Counted from the stretch's first letter, positions 8,592-17,375 are shown. The stretch: 64,000 nucleotides of DNA from an uncultured Candidatus Entotheonella sp. (GCA_951828535.1 OX639990.1:173300-237299), one strand, 5' to 3'. Notes: generated by a model from the letters alone, not told the origin. Numbers and translations: made by a program.

Positions 8592-9995
8592 GTGATTGAC
8601 TCCTCGAATCGCCGTCTCACGCGGCTGTTGTTACTAAGCGGCTTGTTCGTGCTTTTCTTCTTCGGCTGCATATACGCCCAGGACGAGACACCGACCCCTG
8701 CGCCTCCCACGGAAACGACCGAGCCTGAAATTGCAGAGCCTTCCGGCACAGTTTCCGGCGAAAGGCCCACGGCTGAAATGCCTGAACCCTACCTGATGCT
8801 CGAGCCGGGAAGCAACCCGTCGGTCCGCGCCAAGAGTTCCGTGCTGATCGAGTATTCCAGTGGCAGGATCCTCCAGCAGCAGAACAAGGACGAGCAAATT
8901 CCCCCTGCCTCGTTTGCTAAGATGCTCACGTTGTACGTCGTATTCGATCTCATTGCAAAGCGTCAGGCACGCCTCGACGATGAGGTCTTCATTAGTGAGA
9001 AGGCATGGCGAACCGGCGGCTCGAAGATGTTCGTGCGGGAGGGCGATAGAGTGCCGTTGGAGGAATTGATCAAAGGTATTGCTGTCGTGTCCGGCAACGA
9101 CGCCTGCGTGGCGGTAGCCGAGCACTTCTCGGGCAGCGAGGAGGCGTTCGTCAAGGTCATGAACGAGACGGCCAGCCGATTGGGGATGATGAACAGCCAC
9201 TTCGCCAATTCGCATGGGCTGCCGGGCCGCGGGCAACTCACCACGGCCCGCGACATGGCCCTGCTGGCCATGCACTACCTGAAAGATTTCCCACAAGTGC
9301 TGCAGTATCACTCGCTCACGGAGTACACCTTCTCCGACATACGCCAATATAACCGTAACCGGTTGCTGCGGAGGGACGACTCGGTCGATGGTCTCAAAAC
9401 CGGCTTCACCGCCGCGTCCGGTTATCACTTGCTGGCCACCGCCGAACGGGAAGGGCGCCGGTTGATTTCGGTCCTCATGGGAGCGACCAGCCCCACCGTG
9501 CGCACGGAGGAGGCGGCGAAGCTGCTCAACTACGGCTACCGTCGCTATGCCTTCCTCGACGTGTTCCAGGAACCGGGCGCGGTGTTCGAGATTCCGGTAT
9601 TCAAGGGAAAAGAAGACAGCATCGGCGTGGTGGCGGCGCGCAATCCAATGCTCATCGTGCCGGAAGAATTCAAGGATAAGCTCGAGCGCCGTGATACGTT
9701 GCCCGAGTACCTGATTGCCCCGGTGGAGTACCAGCAGGTGGTTGGTGAATATGTCGTCGGGCTGCAGGGCAGGCCTCTGGCATCCATATCGCTCATCACC
9801 GGCGGCTCGGTTGAACGCGCAGGCCTTGTAAAGGTGCTGGCCCATGGTTTCCATTTGCTGGACCGCAAGCAGAAGAAGCTCATCATATGGGCGGCTGTGG
9901 TCGTCATGGTCCTTATTATCGGGCGGCTGTACATCGCGTACCTCAGACATAAAAGGCGAAGGAGGCGAGCGAGGTACCGGCTGGCGCGAGATTGA
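8592..9995 (+). CDS. dacC: D-alanyl-D-alanine carboxypeptidase (PBP5/6 family)
   Basis: Trims the terminal D-Ala from peptidoglycan pentapeptides in the periplasm. The 467-residue protein has an N-terminal hydrophobic export segment (LLLLSGLFVLFFFGCIYAQ), a Pro/Thr-rich linker, and the three penicillin-binding motifs: SFAK (Ser107, Lys110), SGN in AVVSGNDAC, and KTG in DGLKTGFTA. A C-terminal PBP5-type beta domain follows. Instead of the amphipathic helix of PBP5, it ends with a real hydrophobic segment (LIIWAAVVVMVLIIGRLYIAY) and an Arg-rich tail, so it is probably anchored at its C terminus. The GTG at 8592 is preferred because AGAGGA lies 7 nt upstream; a TTG at 8586 is also in frame. The symbol is chosen by family only. 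Confidence 0.9.
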   Translation: MIDSSNRRLTRLLLLSGLFVLFFFGCIYAQDETPTPAPPTETTEPEIAEPSGTVSGERPTAEMPEPYLMLEPGSNPSVRAKSSVLIEYSSGRILQQQNKDEQIPPASFAKMLTLYVVFDLIAKRQARLDDEVFISEKAWRTGGSKMFVREGDRVPLEELIKGIAVVSGNDACVAVAEHFSGSEEAFVKVMNETASRLGMMNSHFANSHGLPGRGQLTTARDMALLAMHYLKDFPQVLQYHSLTEYTFSDIRQYNRNRLLRRDDSVDGLKTGFTAASGYHLLATAEREGRRLISVLMGATSPTVRTEEAAKLLNYGYRRYAFLDVFQEPGAVFEIPVFKGKEDSIGVVAARNPMLIVPEEFKDKLERRDTLPEYLIAPVEYQQVVGEYVVGLQGRPLASISLITGGSVERAGLVKVLAHGFHLLDRKQKKLIIWAAVVVMVLIIGRLYIAYLRHKRRRRRARYRLARD

Positions 9996-10015
9996 CGATT
10001 CTCGCGCCCCTATCC

Positions 10016-10033
10016 CTCTCGCGCTAGCGAGAG
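10016..10033. other. Intergenic hairpin
   Basis: Seven-base arms CTCTCGC and GCGAGAG separated by GCTA lie between the carboxypeptidase stop and the DUF1800 start. No T-tract follows, so a classical intrinsic terminator is not supported; it may stabilise or process the mRNA. Confidence 0.3.
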
Positions 10034-10075
10034 TCCGTGTGTGGAAAATGTCAACGCCGTGAAGAGGAGAAGGCA

Positions 10076-11485
10076 ATGGTAGACAATCACGACATCGGAT
10101 TGATGGCCCACCTCATGCGCCGGGCTGGCTTCGGTGCTCCCCGTGAGGAATTGGAGCGCCGCGCCGCTAAAGGCTATGAGGCAACGGTGGAGGAGTTGAT
10201 TCATCCCAAAACCACCGAGCCGGCGGACGAATACACCCTGCTGCGCTACCAGCCGGCCGCTCTGCTGCCGGGCGGCATGCCGCCGATGGGCAACGTCAAC
10301 TGGATGTTCCATATGGTGAACACCCAGCGGCCCCTTGAGGAGAAGATGGCGCTCTTCTGGCATCACGTCTTCGCCACCGGCAATTCCAAGGTGGACAATT
10401 ACGACCAATTGCTGGCGCAGATCGCCATGTTCCGGCAGCGTGGCATGGGCAATTACCGTGACCTGTTGGTGGCCCTGGCCAAGGACCCGGCGATGCTTTA
10501 CTGGCTGGACAACAACGAGAACCATAAAGACGCCGTGAACGAGAACTGGGGGCGGGAGCTGTTGGAGCTGTTCAGCATGGGGCAGGGAAATTACACCGAG
10601 AAGGACGTACGCCAGGCGTCGCGCGCCTTCACCGGCTGGACGTTCTCGGTCAAAATTCCGCGCCTGCCGTACGGCCGTTTTCCCTGGGAGTTCGAGTACG
10701 TTGCGGAGGACCACGACGACGGCGAGAAGGAATTTCTGGGTCACACCGGCAATTTCAATGGCGAAGACATCATTGATATCGTCGTGCAGCAGCCGGCGTG
10801 CGGCCATTTCATCGCTCGCCACTTGTACAACTTCTTCGTGGCCGACGAGCCGCAGGTGCCGAGCTGGAAGATCAACCTGCCACGCGACGAGGCGGCGGTG
10901 GCGGCATTGGCCGACACTTTCCACGAGTCGGGCTACGATATCGCAGCGATGCTGACCACCCTTTTCACTTCAGACTTCTTCAAGGAAGCCTACTTCACGA
11001 AGGTGAAGAGCCCGGCGGAGCTGGTTGTCGGCACCCTGCGGCTGGTCGGTGGCGCCGAGTTGCCGCGTCCCGATTACGGCCGCGACGTGGCCCTGCAGCC
11101 AACCTACATGGGCCAGGACTTGCTCAACCCGCCGAGCGTGGAGGGGTGGCATACGGGCAAGGAATGGATCAACAGCGGCTCGCTGATGAGCCGTATCAAC
11201 TTCGTTGCCGAGATGGTCGGCAGCACCGATCTGCCTGGCGTGCAGGACATGATCGGTCGCCTCAGGGCCAAGGGTCCACTCGATCCCGATGCCTTTGTAG
11301 ATAGCTGCCTGGACCTGATGGGTCCGCTCCAGGTGGGCACGGATACCAGGCAGGAGCTGCTGGAGCAGGCCCGCGAGGGCGGCTCGCTGGCCTGGGACAC
11401 GGCGGACGAGGTCGAGGCATCGGTAGTGCGGGTCGGCGAGATGCTGCAGTTGATCGTCGCCATGCGCGAGTATCAATTCAACTAA
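10076..11485 (+). CDS. DUF1800 family protein
   Basis: A 469-residue DUF1800 protein starting MVDNHDIGLMAHLMRRAGFG, the typical N terminus of this family, with later family features KMALFWHHVFATG, NENWGRELLELFSMG and QDLLNPPSVEGWHTGKEW. The ATG at 10076 follows AGGAGAAGG. Its molecular function is unknown. DUF1800 genes are habitually followed by DUF1501 genes, as here (54 bp downstream). Most such pairs carry Tat or Sec signals, but no signal peptide is visible here, which suggests a cytoplasmic location. A hairpin separates it from dacC, so it may start a new transcription unit. Confidence 0.88.
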   Translation: MVDNHDIGLMAHLMRRAGFGAPREELERRAAKGYEATVEELIHPKTTEPADEYTLLRYQPAALLPGGMPPMGNVNWMFHMVNTQRPLEEKMALFWHHVFATGNSKVDNYDQLLAQIAMFRQRGMGNYRDLLVALAKDPAMLYWLDNNENHKDAVNENWGRELLELFSMGQGNYTEKDVRQASRAFTGWTFSVKIPRLPYGRFPWEFEYVAEDHDDGEKEFLGHTGNFNGEDIIDIVVQQPACGHFIARHLYNFFVADEPQVPSWKINLPRDEAAVAALADTFHESGYDIAAMLTTLFTSDFFKEAYFTKVKSPAELVVGTLRLVGGAELPRPDYGRDVALQPTYMGQDLLNPPSVEGWHTGKEWINSGSLMSRINFVAEMVGSTDLPGVQDMIGRLRAKGPLDPDAFVDSCLDLMGPLQVGTDTRQELLEQAREGGSLAWDTADEVEASVVRVGEMLQLIVAMREYQFN

Positions 11486-11539
11486 CCAGCCACTAAGGCG
11501 TGTGTCACGCCTGAACCGTAACAGGGGAGAGATTCAGTT

Positions 11540-12673
11540 ATGGCAGAGAAAAAAGAACCCGTTCTGGTCGTGTTGCAGTTGAGCGGCGGCAATGACTATC
11601 TGAACACGATCATCCCGTACGCCAATTCGCTTTACTGGGACAACCGCCCGGCGGTGAGTATTCCCGAGGATCAGATCATCCCGATTGATCAGGCCCTGGG
11701 TTTCAACCCGAGCATGGAAGCCCTAAAGCCAATCTACGACGCCGGTGACATGGCCGTCATCCACGGCGTCGGCTATGCCAATTCGCCGCGTTCGCACTTT
11801 CGCTCCATGGACATCTGGCACACCTGCGAGCCGGATACCGTCGGCACGGAGGGCTGGCTGGGCCGCGCCCTGCGGGACATCGACCCCAACAAAGAAAATG
11901 TGGTGACCGGTGTCAGCTTCGGCCCGAGTATGTACCGCGCCATGGCGCTGCCCGGCGTCCCCGTGGCCTGCGTCAGCGGCGACTTGGAGACCTACGGCAT
12001 GCTGCCGGGAATCGAGGGACAGCAGCGCCTCAAGGTGCTCGAGCGCTTCAAGAACGCCTACGCCCCGGCCATCGGTCTGGGCGCGGTGATGGATTACATG
12101 GGCCAGACGGGCCTCGATTCCATGGCCGGCGCGGACGTTCTCAAGGCGGCGCCGCAGCGCTACCAATCGAGCGTCACGTACCCCGACTCCAAGGTGGCCC
12201 GCAAGCTGCGCGGCGTGGCGCAGGTGCATACCGCCGAGGTGGGCACCCGCGTTTTCTATCTGGACCACGGCAGCTTTGACACGCACGCCAGTCAGGGCGG
12301 CGAGCATGCCAAACTGTGGCGCGAGGTTTCGGAAGGTGTCAGCGCTTTCTTCTCCGACCTGCGCGAGCACGATGCCGCTGACAATGTCGTGATGCTGGTT
12401 TTCACTGAGTTCGGGCGCCGGGTGCACGACAACGGCTCCGGTACCGACCACGGCGCCGGCGGCGTGGCGTTCGCCATTGGCGATCCCGTCAAGGGCGGCA
12501 TGTACAGCGAATACCCGTCGCTGAAGGCCGAGGACCTGACGCAGGGCGATCTGATGCCGAACCAGGATTTCCGTGGGGTGTACACCACGCTACTGGAAGA
12601 CTGGTTGGAACTGGATGCCCCGTCGATTGTCGGTGGCACCTTTGAGAGTCCGGCGTTCATCGCCAAGGCGTAG
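11540..12673 (+). CDS. DUF1501 family protein without Tat signal
   Basis: A 377-residue protein of the DUF1501 family, which is related to the alkaline phosphatase/sulfatase fold. Visible signatures are LQLSGGNDYLNT near the N terminus, YANSPRSHFRSMDIWH, the HGSFDTHASQ segment, and FTEFGRRVHDNGSGTDHGAG near residue 300, with the usual Asp and His ligand candidates. The family normally begins with a twin-arginine signal; here the protein starts MAEKKEPVLVVLQ and enters the first beta strand at once, so export by Tat is not expected. It pairs with the DUF1800 protein upstream and is followed 12 bp later by an NHL protein. Substrate unknown. Confidence 0.88.
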   Translation: MAEKKEPVLVVLQLSGGNDYLNTIIPYANSLYWDNRPAVSIPEDQIIPIDQALGFNPSMEALKPIYDAGDMAVIHGVGYANSPRSHFRSMDIWHTCEPDTVGTEGWLGRALRDIDPNKENVVTGVSFGPSMYRAMALPGVPVACVSGDLETYGMLPGIEGQQRLKVLERFKNAYAPAIGLGAVMDYMGQTGLDSMAGADVLKAAPQRYQSSVTYPDSKVARKLRGVAQVHTAEVGTRVFYLDHGSFDTHASQGGEHAKLWREVSEGVSAFFSDLREHDAADNVVMLVFTEFGRRVHDNGSGTDHGAGGVAFAIGDPVKGGMYSEYPSLKAEDLTQGDLMPNQDFRGVYTTLLEDWLELDAPSIVGGTFESPAFIAKA

Positions 12674-12685
12674 AAGGAAGCATCC

Positions 12686-13705
12686 ATGCTGACTACCGTA
12701 ATCGCTGGGCGGGTCTATGATTTCAGCCACTCCGTCGGCCGTAACGCCGCGGCCGGCGATGGGTTCTCCTACCCCTGCGCCATCGCGCTGGCGTCGCAGG
12801 GGGTAATGTACGTTGTCAGTCGCGGTAACGAGACGAACTACGGCTCGCGGCTTACCAAGGTGTTCGTCGGCGAGCCGGGTGAGGAGAAAGTGCTCGCCGA
12901 GTTCTATCGCTATGGTTCCAACCCTGGGCAGGGGTTGTGGCCCAATTCCGTGGCCCTGGACAAGCAGGGGCGGGTTTATGTGTCGGACGACTGGCTGAAC
13001 CGCATCGCCGTGTTTGACGCCGACGGTAATTTCATCGAGCAGTGGGGCACGGCGGGAGCCGGTCCCGGCGAGCTCGACGGCCCCGCCGGCTTGGCCTTTG
13101 ATGCGGATGACCAACTCTACGTGGTCGACAGCCGCAACCATCGCGTGCAGGTGTTTACCCCGGATGGCAAGTACGTGTCGGGCTGGGGCTCCCATGGCAG
13201 CGGCCCCGATCAGTTGGACACCCCATGGGGCATCCACATCGACACGCACGGCGGCGTTTATGTAGCCGACTGGAAAAACGGTCGGGTGCAAAAGCGCGAT
13301 CGCAACGGCCAGGTCATGATGCAATTCGGGCAGCCCGGCGACGGCCCGCGTGACCTCAACCACCCGACCAGCGTTGCCGTGGATGCGGACGACGATGTCT
13401 ACGTGGCCGATTGGGGGAACCACAAGCTGCGCATCTATCGGCCTGATGGGGATCTGATTACGTCCCTGATCGGCGACGCGCAGTGGCTGTCCAAGTGGGG
13501 CCAGCAGTCGATCGACGCCAATCCCGACATGGCCAAGATGCGCCGCCGGGTGAAGAGCCTGGAGCCCGAATGGCGCTTCTACTACCCCGTCGCCGTGGCG
13601 TTCGACGCAGAGCGGGATTTGATCATCGTGGCGGATTGCCAGCGCGGTCGCCTGCAGCTCTACAAGAAGGACAGGAACTACGCTGTCCCGCAGGCGAACC
13701 TGTAA
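12686..13705 (+). CDS. NHL-repeat beta-propeller protein
   Basis: A 339-residue protein built from five to six NHL repeats. Repeats are visible as alternating NSVALDKQGRVYVSDDWLNR, GLAFDADDQLYVVDSRNHR, GIHIDTHGGVYVADWKNGR and SVAVDADDDVYVADWGNHK blocks, each followed by a short strand with a Gly-Trp-Gly or Gly-Gln-Pro turn. NHL propellers bind proteins, RNA or ligands; some are peptidyl lyases. There is no signal peptide. The position between DUF1501 and a GlcF-like protein, with gaps of 12 and 3 bp, indicates one operon. The GAAGGAAG site supports the ATG at 12686. Confidence 0.85.
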   Translation: MLTTVIAGRVYDFSHSVGRNAAAGDGFSYPCAIALASQGVMYVVSRGNETNYGSRLTKVFVGEPGEEKVLAEFYRYGSNPGQGLWPNSVALDKQGRVYVSDDWLNRIAVFDADGNFIEQWGTAGAGPGELDGPAGLAFDADDQLYVVDSRNHRVQVFTPDGKYVSGWGSHGSGPDQLDTPWGIHIDTHGGVYVADWKNGRVQKRDRNGQVMMQFGQPGDGPRDLNHPTSVAVDADDDVYVADWGNHKLRIYRPDGDLITSLIGDAQWLSKWGQQSIDANPDMAKMRRRVKSLEPEWRFYYPVAVAFDAERDLIIVADCQRGRLQLYKKDRNYAVPQANL

Positions 13706-13708
13706 GTC

Positions 13709-14992
13709 ATGGCGCAGTCGTCGGCCTTACGGAACACGCTTCAGCAGGCTGAGACGAGTTGCATCAAGTGCGGCTTCTGCTTGCCCGTCTGCCCCACCTA
13801 TAACCTCACCGGCAGTGAAGCGGCGTCGCCCCGCGGCCGCATCGCCATGATGGTCGCGGTGGCCGACGGCGATCTTGAACCCGAGGACATCTTCACGTCC
13901 CTCGATCTTTGCCTCGGCTGTCGCGCCTGCGAAACGGCCTGTCCGGCCGGGGTGGAATTCGGCCGGCTGTTGGAGGCCGGGCGCACTGCTGCGGCTGTCG
14001 GACAGCCTGCATCGCGTTTCGGCGACTGGCTGCACCGGCTGTTCATGGAACGCATCCTGCCGTCCCCGCGTCGTTTGAATCGATTGGCCAGCCTCTTGCG
14101 TGTGTACCAGGCCAGTGGCGTGCAGGCGCTCGTGCGCTTGAGCGGCCTGCTGCCCCGGCTGGCACCAAGGCTTGCCATCATGGAAGCTCTCCTCCCTGCC
14201 GTCCCCCCTGCGAGGGCGCGTCAATCCCTGCCAATGGAAACGCCCGCGTACGGCGAGGAGCGCGGCCGGGTGGTTTTGCTCACGGGTTGCGTGACGCCGC
14301 AGGTTTTGCCGCAGGTAAATCGTGCCACCGTGCGGGTGCTGGCGCGGAATGGCTACCGTGTCCTGGCTACCCCGGCGCAACCCTGCTGCGGGGCGTTGCA
14401 GGCACATGCCAATGACTTGGAAAGCGCGCGGCGGCTGGCGCGGCGCCACATTGCCGCGTTTGAAGCGAGCGGGGCGGATTGGTTGGTGGTCAACGCCGCG
14501 GGCTGCGGGGCGTTAATGAAGGACTACGGCCACCTGCTGGCTGACGACCCCGATTTTGCGGCGCGTGCGGAGACCTTTGACGCCCGCGTGCGCGATGTCA
14601 GCGAGCTGTTGGCTGCTGTTCCACTGCGGGAACCTTTGCAATCCGTGCCGTTAAGGGTGGCGTACGATGACCCGTGTCACCTGTCGCATGGGCAGCGGAT
14701 CCGCCAACAACCGAGGGAATTGCTGCGGCAGGTGCCGGGGCTGGAACTCTTGGAGGTTCCCGAAAGCGACTGGTGTTGCGGCAGCGCCGGCACCTTCAAT
14801 CTTTTTCATCCGGAAACGGCCGGGGCGCTTCTCGACCGCAAAATGGCTCACCTTGCATCGGTGCGACCCGATGTTGTCGTCAGCGGCAATCCGGGCTGCC
14901 TCCTGCAACTGCGCCAAGGGGCTGCGCGGCATGGACTGGCCGCCGAAATCCTCCACCCGATCGAGATGCTGGACCGTGCCTACAGGACGTGA
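13709..14992 (+). CDS. glcF: GlcF-like iron-sulfur protein (glycolate oxidase Fe-S subunit family)
   Basis: A 427-residue electron-transfer protein with two [4Fe-4S] motifs, CIKCGFCLPVCP (Cys18, 21, 24, 28) and CLGCRACETACP near residue 70, then two CCG (heterodisulfide-reductase type) domains with CCGALQAH and CCGSAGTFN motifs. This is the layout of GlcF of glycolate oxidase. The partner flavoproteins GlcD and GlcE are not encoded next to it; the gene sits in an operon with DUF1800, DUF1501 and NHL genes, so its electron donor may be something else. The name is a family assignment, not proof of glycolate oxidation. Confidence 0.8.
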   Translation: MAQSSALRNTLQQAETSCIKCGFCLPVCPTYNLTGSEAASPRGRIAMMVAVADGDLEPEDIFTSLDLCLGCRACETACPAGVEFGRLLEAGRTAAAVGQPASRFGDWLHRLFMERILPSPRRLNRLASLLRVYQASGVQALVRLSGLLPRLAPRLAIMEALLPAVPPARARQSLPMETPAYGEERGRVVLLTGCVTPQVLPQVNRATVRVLARNGYRVLATPAQPCCGALQAHANDLESARRLARRHIAAFEASGADWLVVNAAGCGALMKDYGHLLADDPDFAARAETFDARVRDVSELLAAVPLREPLQSVPLRVAYDDPCHLSHGQRIRQQPRELLRQVPGLELLEVPESDWCCGSAGTFNLFHPETAGALLDRKMAHLASVRPDVVVSGNPGCLLQLRQGAARHGLAAEILHPIEMLDRAYRT

Positions 14993-14997
14993 AGGCC

Positions 14998-15762
14998 ATG
15001 GGACGCAAGCGACGAAAATCCCGCCCTCCTATCCTTGCCACCGCACCGCAAGAAGAAGATTTCCACAGACCCTTCAGTGAGGTGAGGGAAAAACTACGCG
15101 AGGTTGCAACGCGGCCTGTCTCCACCGCATCCACGCCAAAGTCTGCCCCTGCTCCGCATCGCCAAATGCCCGACCCCACGTCCAGGCAGGCACCTGACAC
15201 TGCTCACGAACAGGCACGTCGGGAGCGGGCGTTGTTCCTGTCCGAGATGGCCGGCGTAACGCCCCTGCGCAAGGATCCGCGCGGGCAGGTGGACAGGCCG
15301 CGTCCGCAACGCAGGGTCAGCGCCTACCAGGACCCGGACGCCCTGGACGAGTTACGTGACCTCGTGGAAGGGCGCGGCGCTTTTTCCATTCAGTGCACCG
15401 ATGAATACATGGAGGGCGTGGCGCCGGGTGTCGATCATCGCCTGGCTCAGCGCCTGCATCGCGGCGATTTTGCCGTGCAGGCGCAGTGCGACCTGCACGG
15501 CCACACGGTTGAAGAGGCGAAGATTGCCATGCAGCGGTTCGTGACGCAGGCACACACCGCCGGGCAGCGCTGCGTGCGCGTCATCCATGGCCGCGGGCGC
15601 AACTCCAGAGAAAATCGCCCCGTCCTCAAGGAACAGGTGCAACTCTGGCTATCCCACGGACGCCTGAGTCGTCTGGTGCTGGCGTTTGCCACCGCGCCGT
15701 TGACTGACGGCGGCGCCGGCGCGGTCTACGTGTTGCTGCGCCGCGCCTCCAGACAGCGTTAA
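14998..15762 (+). CDS. Smr-domain protein (DNA endonuclease SmrA-like)
   Basis: A 254-residue protein. A charged, Pro-rich and probably disordered N-terminal region of about 140 residues leads to a C-terminal Smr (MutS2-type) nuclease domain: CDLHGHTVEEAKIAMQRFV carries the LDLHG-type motif and CVRVIHGRGRNS the HGxG motif. It resembles E. coli SmrA/SmrB, which cleave nucleic acids (SmrB cleaves mRNA on collided ribosomes). I placed the start at the ATG 14998, 5 bp after the glcF stop; the same frame is open much further upstream but that part lies over glcF. Confidence 0.85.
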   Translation: MGRKRRKSRPPILATAPQEEDFHRPFSEVREKLREVATRPVSTASTPKSAPAPHRQMPDPTSRQAPDTAHEQARRERALFLSEMAGVTPLRKDPRGQVDRPRPQRRVSAYQDPDALDELRDLVEGRGAFSIQCTDEYMEGVAPGVDHRLAQRLHRGDFAVQAQCDLHGHTVEEAKIAMQRFVTQAHTAGQRCVRVIHGRGRNSRENRPVLKEQVQLWLSHGRLSRLVLAFATAPLTDGGAGAVYVLLRRASRQR

Positions 15763-15793
15763 CCGAACGGGTGAAAGTGGGAAGAGAGAGACG

Positions 15794-16231
15794 ATGGTCA
15801 ATTGGGACCGAAGCTTGGTGGGAAAAGTCTTCAGCCGCACCGAGCAGCACGTCACGCGCCAGAAACTCCTCGACTACGCCGGCATTCTCGGAACTACCGA
15901 CCCGGCGCACGTGGACGCGGCAGCGGCCCGCGGCCAGGGCTACCGCGACATCATCGCCTTGCCCACGTTCGTCACCTGGCATGGTGCCGGACCCATCGCC
16001 CCGCGGGAAATGGCAATCCAGGGCATCGGCATCAACGCCGGTTACGACTGCACCTTCTACGGCCCCGTCTATCCCGGCGACACACTGACCTACACCACCC
16101 GCCTCGCTGACCTCTACGAAAAGACCGGGCGAACCGGCACGATGCGCTTCGTGGTGCGAGAAACCGCGGTGACCAATCAGGACGGCAAAACCGTCGCCTT
16201 GCTGCGCAATTCGTTTATTCTGGGGTGGTGA
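15794..16231 (+). CDS. MaoC-like hot-dog dehydratase (FAS1-type N-terminal domain)
   Basis: A 145-residue single hot-dog domain protein. The N terminus (SLVGKVFSRTEQHVTRQKLLDYAGILG) and the PTFVTWHGAGP segment match the MaoC_dehydrat_N/FAS1 dehydratase type, which forms hydratase pairs acting on enoyl or 3-hydroxyacyl thioesters. The strand GPVYPGDTLTYTTRLADLYEKTGRTG is typical of hot-dog folds. A partner MaoC subunit is not adjacent, so it may form homodimers or work on its own. It is the last gene of the rightward series; downstream lies an IS remnant on the same strand. Confidence 0.75.
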   Translation: MVNWDRSLVGKVFSRTEQHVTRQKLLDYAGILGTTDPAHVDAAAARGQGYRDIIALPTFVTWHGAGPIAPREMAIQGIGINAGYDCTFYGPVYPGDTLTYTTRLADLYEKTGRTGTMRFVVRETAVTNQDGKTVALLRNSFILGW

Positions 16232-16631
16232 GGGTATTTGAATCAGCCTCTTGCCGGCATGCCTTAAGCGCGCCAGACCTGCCCTGATTGTTTCCGACAA
16301 CGGCACTGAGTTGACCCGTCGTCATGCGGTCCTGAGCTGGGCGCAGAGAATCAAGATCGACTGGCATGACATCGCGCCGGGCCTTCGGTCCAACCACGAA
16401 CCGCTGTCCGGGGCCCCCGGTCGTCTTCTGACGCCATCCGGACGTATGCCTGGACGCTGCAGGATTTTCGCGCGCATACACGGTTGAAGACGTTGCGCCC
16501 GGAGGCGGGTGGACAATCGGGTCGGGTTCGAATGCCGATTGTGCCGGATGCTTCTCGCAGCCTGCGGTTGCCAAGGCGATGGCGAGGATGAACGCTTTGC
16601 GCAGCTTGCCGTTTATGTGCGGTCCCTGCAC
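16215..16631 (-). CDS. Possible small lipoprotein, C terminus antisense to IS remnant
   Basis: An ORF of 138 codons from a GTG at 16631. The first 30 residues look like a lipoprotein signal: GKLRKAFILAIALATAGC, with lipobox-like ATAGC. The rest is low-complexity and lies partly opposite the IS3 transposase remnant at 16263-16382 and the end of the MaoC-like gene, so the C-terminal part is probably not original coding sequence. Its start overlaps the stop of the upstream phosphoesterase gene, which would allow translational coupling. It could be a truncated gene; treat as tentative. Confidence 0.35.
   Translation of the reverse strand: MQGPHINGKLRKAFILAIALATAGCEKHPAQSAFEPDPIVHPPPGATSSTVYARENPAASRHTSGWRQKTTGGPGQRFVVGPKARRDVMPVDLDSLRPAQDRMTTGQLSAVVGNNQGRSGALKACRQEADSNTLTTPE
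16263..16382 (+). pseudogene. IS3-family transposase (integrase core) remnant
   Basis: A fragment translating as RPALIVSDNGTELTRRHAVL followed by SWAQRIKIDWHDIAPG matches the middle of IS3-type OrfB transposases, around the second catalytic Asp (SDNGTE) and the DWHYIAPG block. No start, no upstream DDE Asp, and no downstream ESFNGRLRDE block with the Glu are found in any frame, so only about 40 codons survive. No terminal inverted repeats were recognised. It marks an old insertion between the rightward acs-MaoC series and the leftward phosphoesterase genes. Confidence 0.75.
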
Positions 16632-17374
16632 GCTCCTGCGACCTGTTGCGGCTGCACGATGATGCCGTGCTCGGGATGGCACTCAACCAGCAGGACGTGG
16701 CCCGGCGGGGCGGCGCTCCACTCCGGCAGGGGGGTGCCGGGGTACCAGGCCGCGACGCTGCCTTGGCTGTGGTCGGCCGTGACGTGTTTGTGGCCCATGG
16801 CGACGTAATCCCAGCCGGTCTGGCGAATCTCGGCAGCAAGAATTGGCGACGAACGTTCGGGTTGCTCGAAATCCTCGTAGAAAAAGCCGTGCGCCATGGC
16901 CACGTGCCAGCATCCGTCGTGCCGCGTGGGGATGTGCCCCAGCGGGTGAAAACCAGGTTCATGCGCTTCCATGCCCCGCCCCCAGATAACCAGATTGAGT
17001 TCCGGAAATGTGATCGTCTGGCCGTCCAACTCGGTGATGACGCGCACGTTGCCGCACGCCGTGTCGAAGTCGCAGCGGTGGTAAATGCCGTCGGGATGCA
17101 GGCAGTCGTGGTTGCCGGGCAGAATGACGACGGGGCAGTGCAGGCGCCGCAATTGGCTCTGCGCGAAGGCGATGACCTGGTCGGCAACACGATTGTGATC
17201 GAAGAGGTCGCCGGCGATGAGGACGATGTCGACCTGCGTATCGAGGGCGCGGTCAATGATGGCCCCGAAGGCACGATGAGCGCCGGGCGGCTCCGTCGTG
17301 CCTCGGGGCCAATTGTCGAGGTGCACGTCCGCCGTATGTAACAGGGTCAGCCTGCGGTTGCGGGTAGCTTCCAC
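16613..17374 (-). CDS. Calcineurin-like metallophosphoesterase (SbcD/DNA-repair exonuclease type)
   Basis: A 253-residue cytoplasmic phosphoesterase with the full dimetal site: TADVHLDN near the N terminus, IAGDLFDHNRV, LPGNHDC, and the C-terminal MGHKHV motif. It resembles the nuclease domain of SbcD/Mre11 but lacks the capping C-terminal domain and has no SbcC neighbour. The start is a GTG at 17374, one base after the stop of the winged-helix gene, indicating translational coupling. The substrate, nucleic acid or a small phosphoester, cannot be fixed from sequence. Confidence 0.82.
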   Translation of the reverse strand: MEATRNRRLTLLHTADVHLDNWPRGTTEPPGAHRAFGAIIDRALDTQVDIVLIAGDLFDHNRVADQVIAFAQSQLRRLHCPVVILPGNHDCLHPDGIYHRCDFDTACGNVRVITELDGQTITFPELNLVIWGRGMEAHEPGFHPLGHIPTRHDGCWHVAMAHGFFYEDFEQPERSSPILAAEIRQTGWDYVAMGHKHVTADHSQGSVAAWYPGTPLPEWSAAPPGHVLLVECHPEHGIIVQPQQVAGACRDRT

Positions 17375-17375
17375 C

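Noticed and set aside
8634-10076. Long antisense ORF of 480 codons
   Set aside because: It lies wholly opposite the dac gene, which has complete penicillin-binding motifs; the antisense product has no recognisable domain and reflects high GC.
16251-16487. Intact small transposase gene
   Set aside because: Only the central DNGTE...IAPG block is recognisable; neither end of the transposase nor inverted repeats are present.
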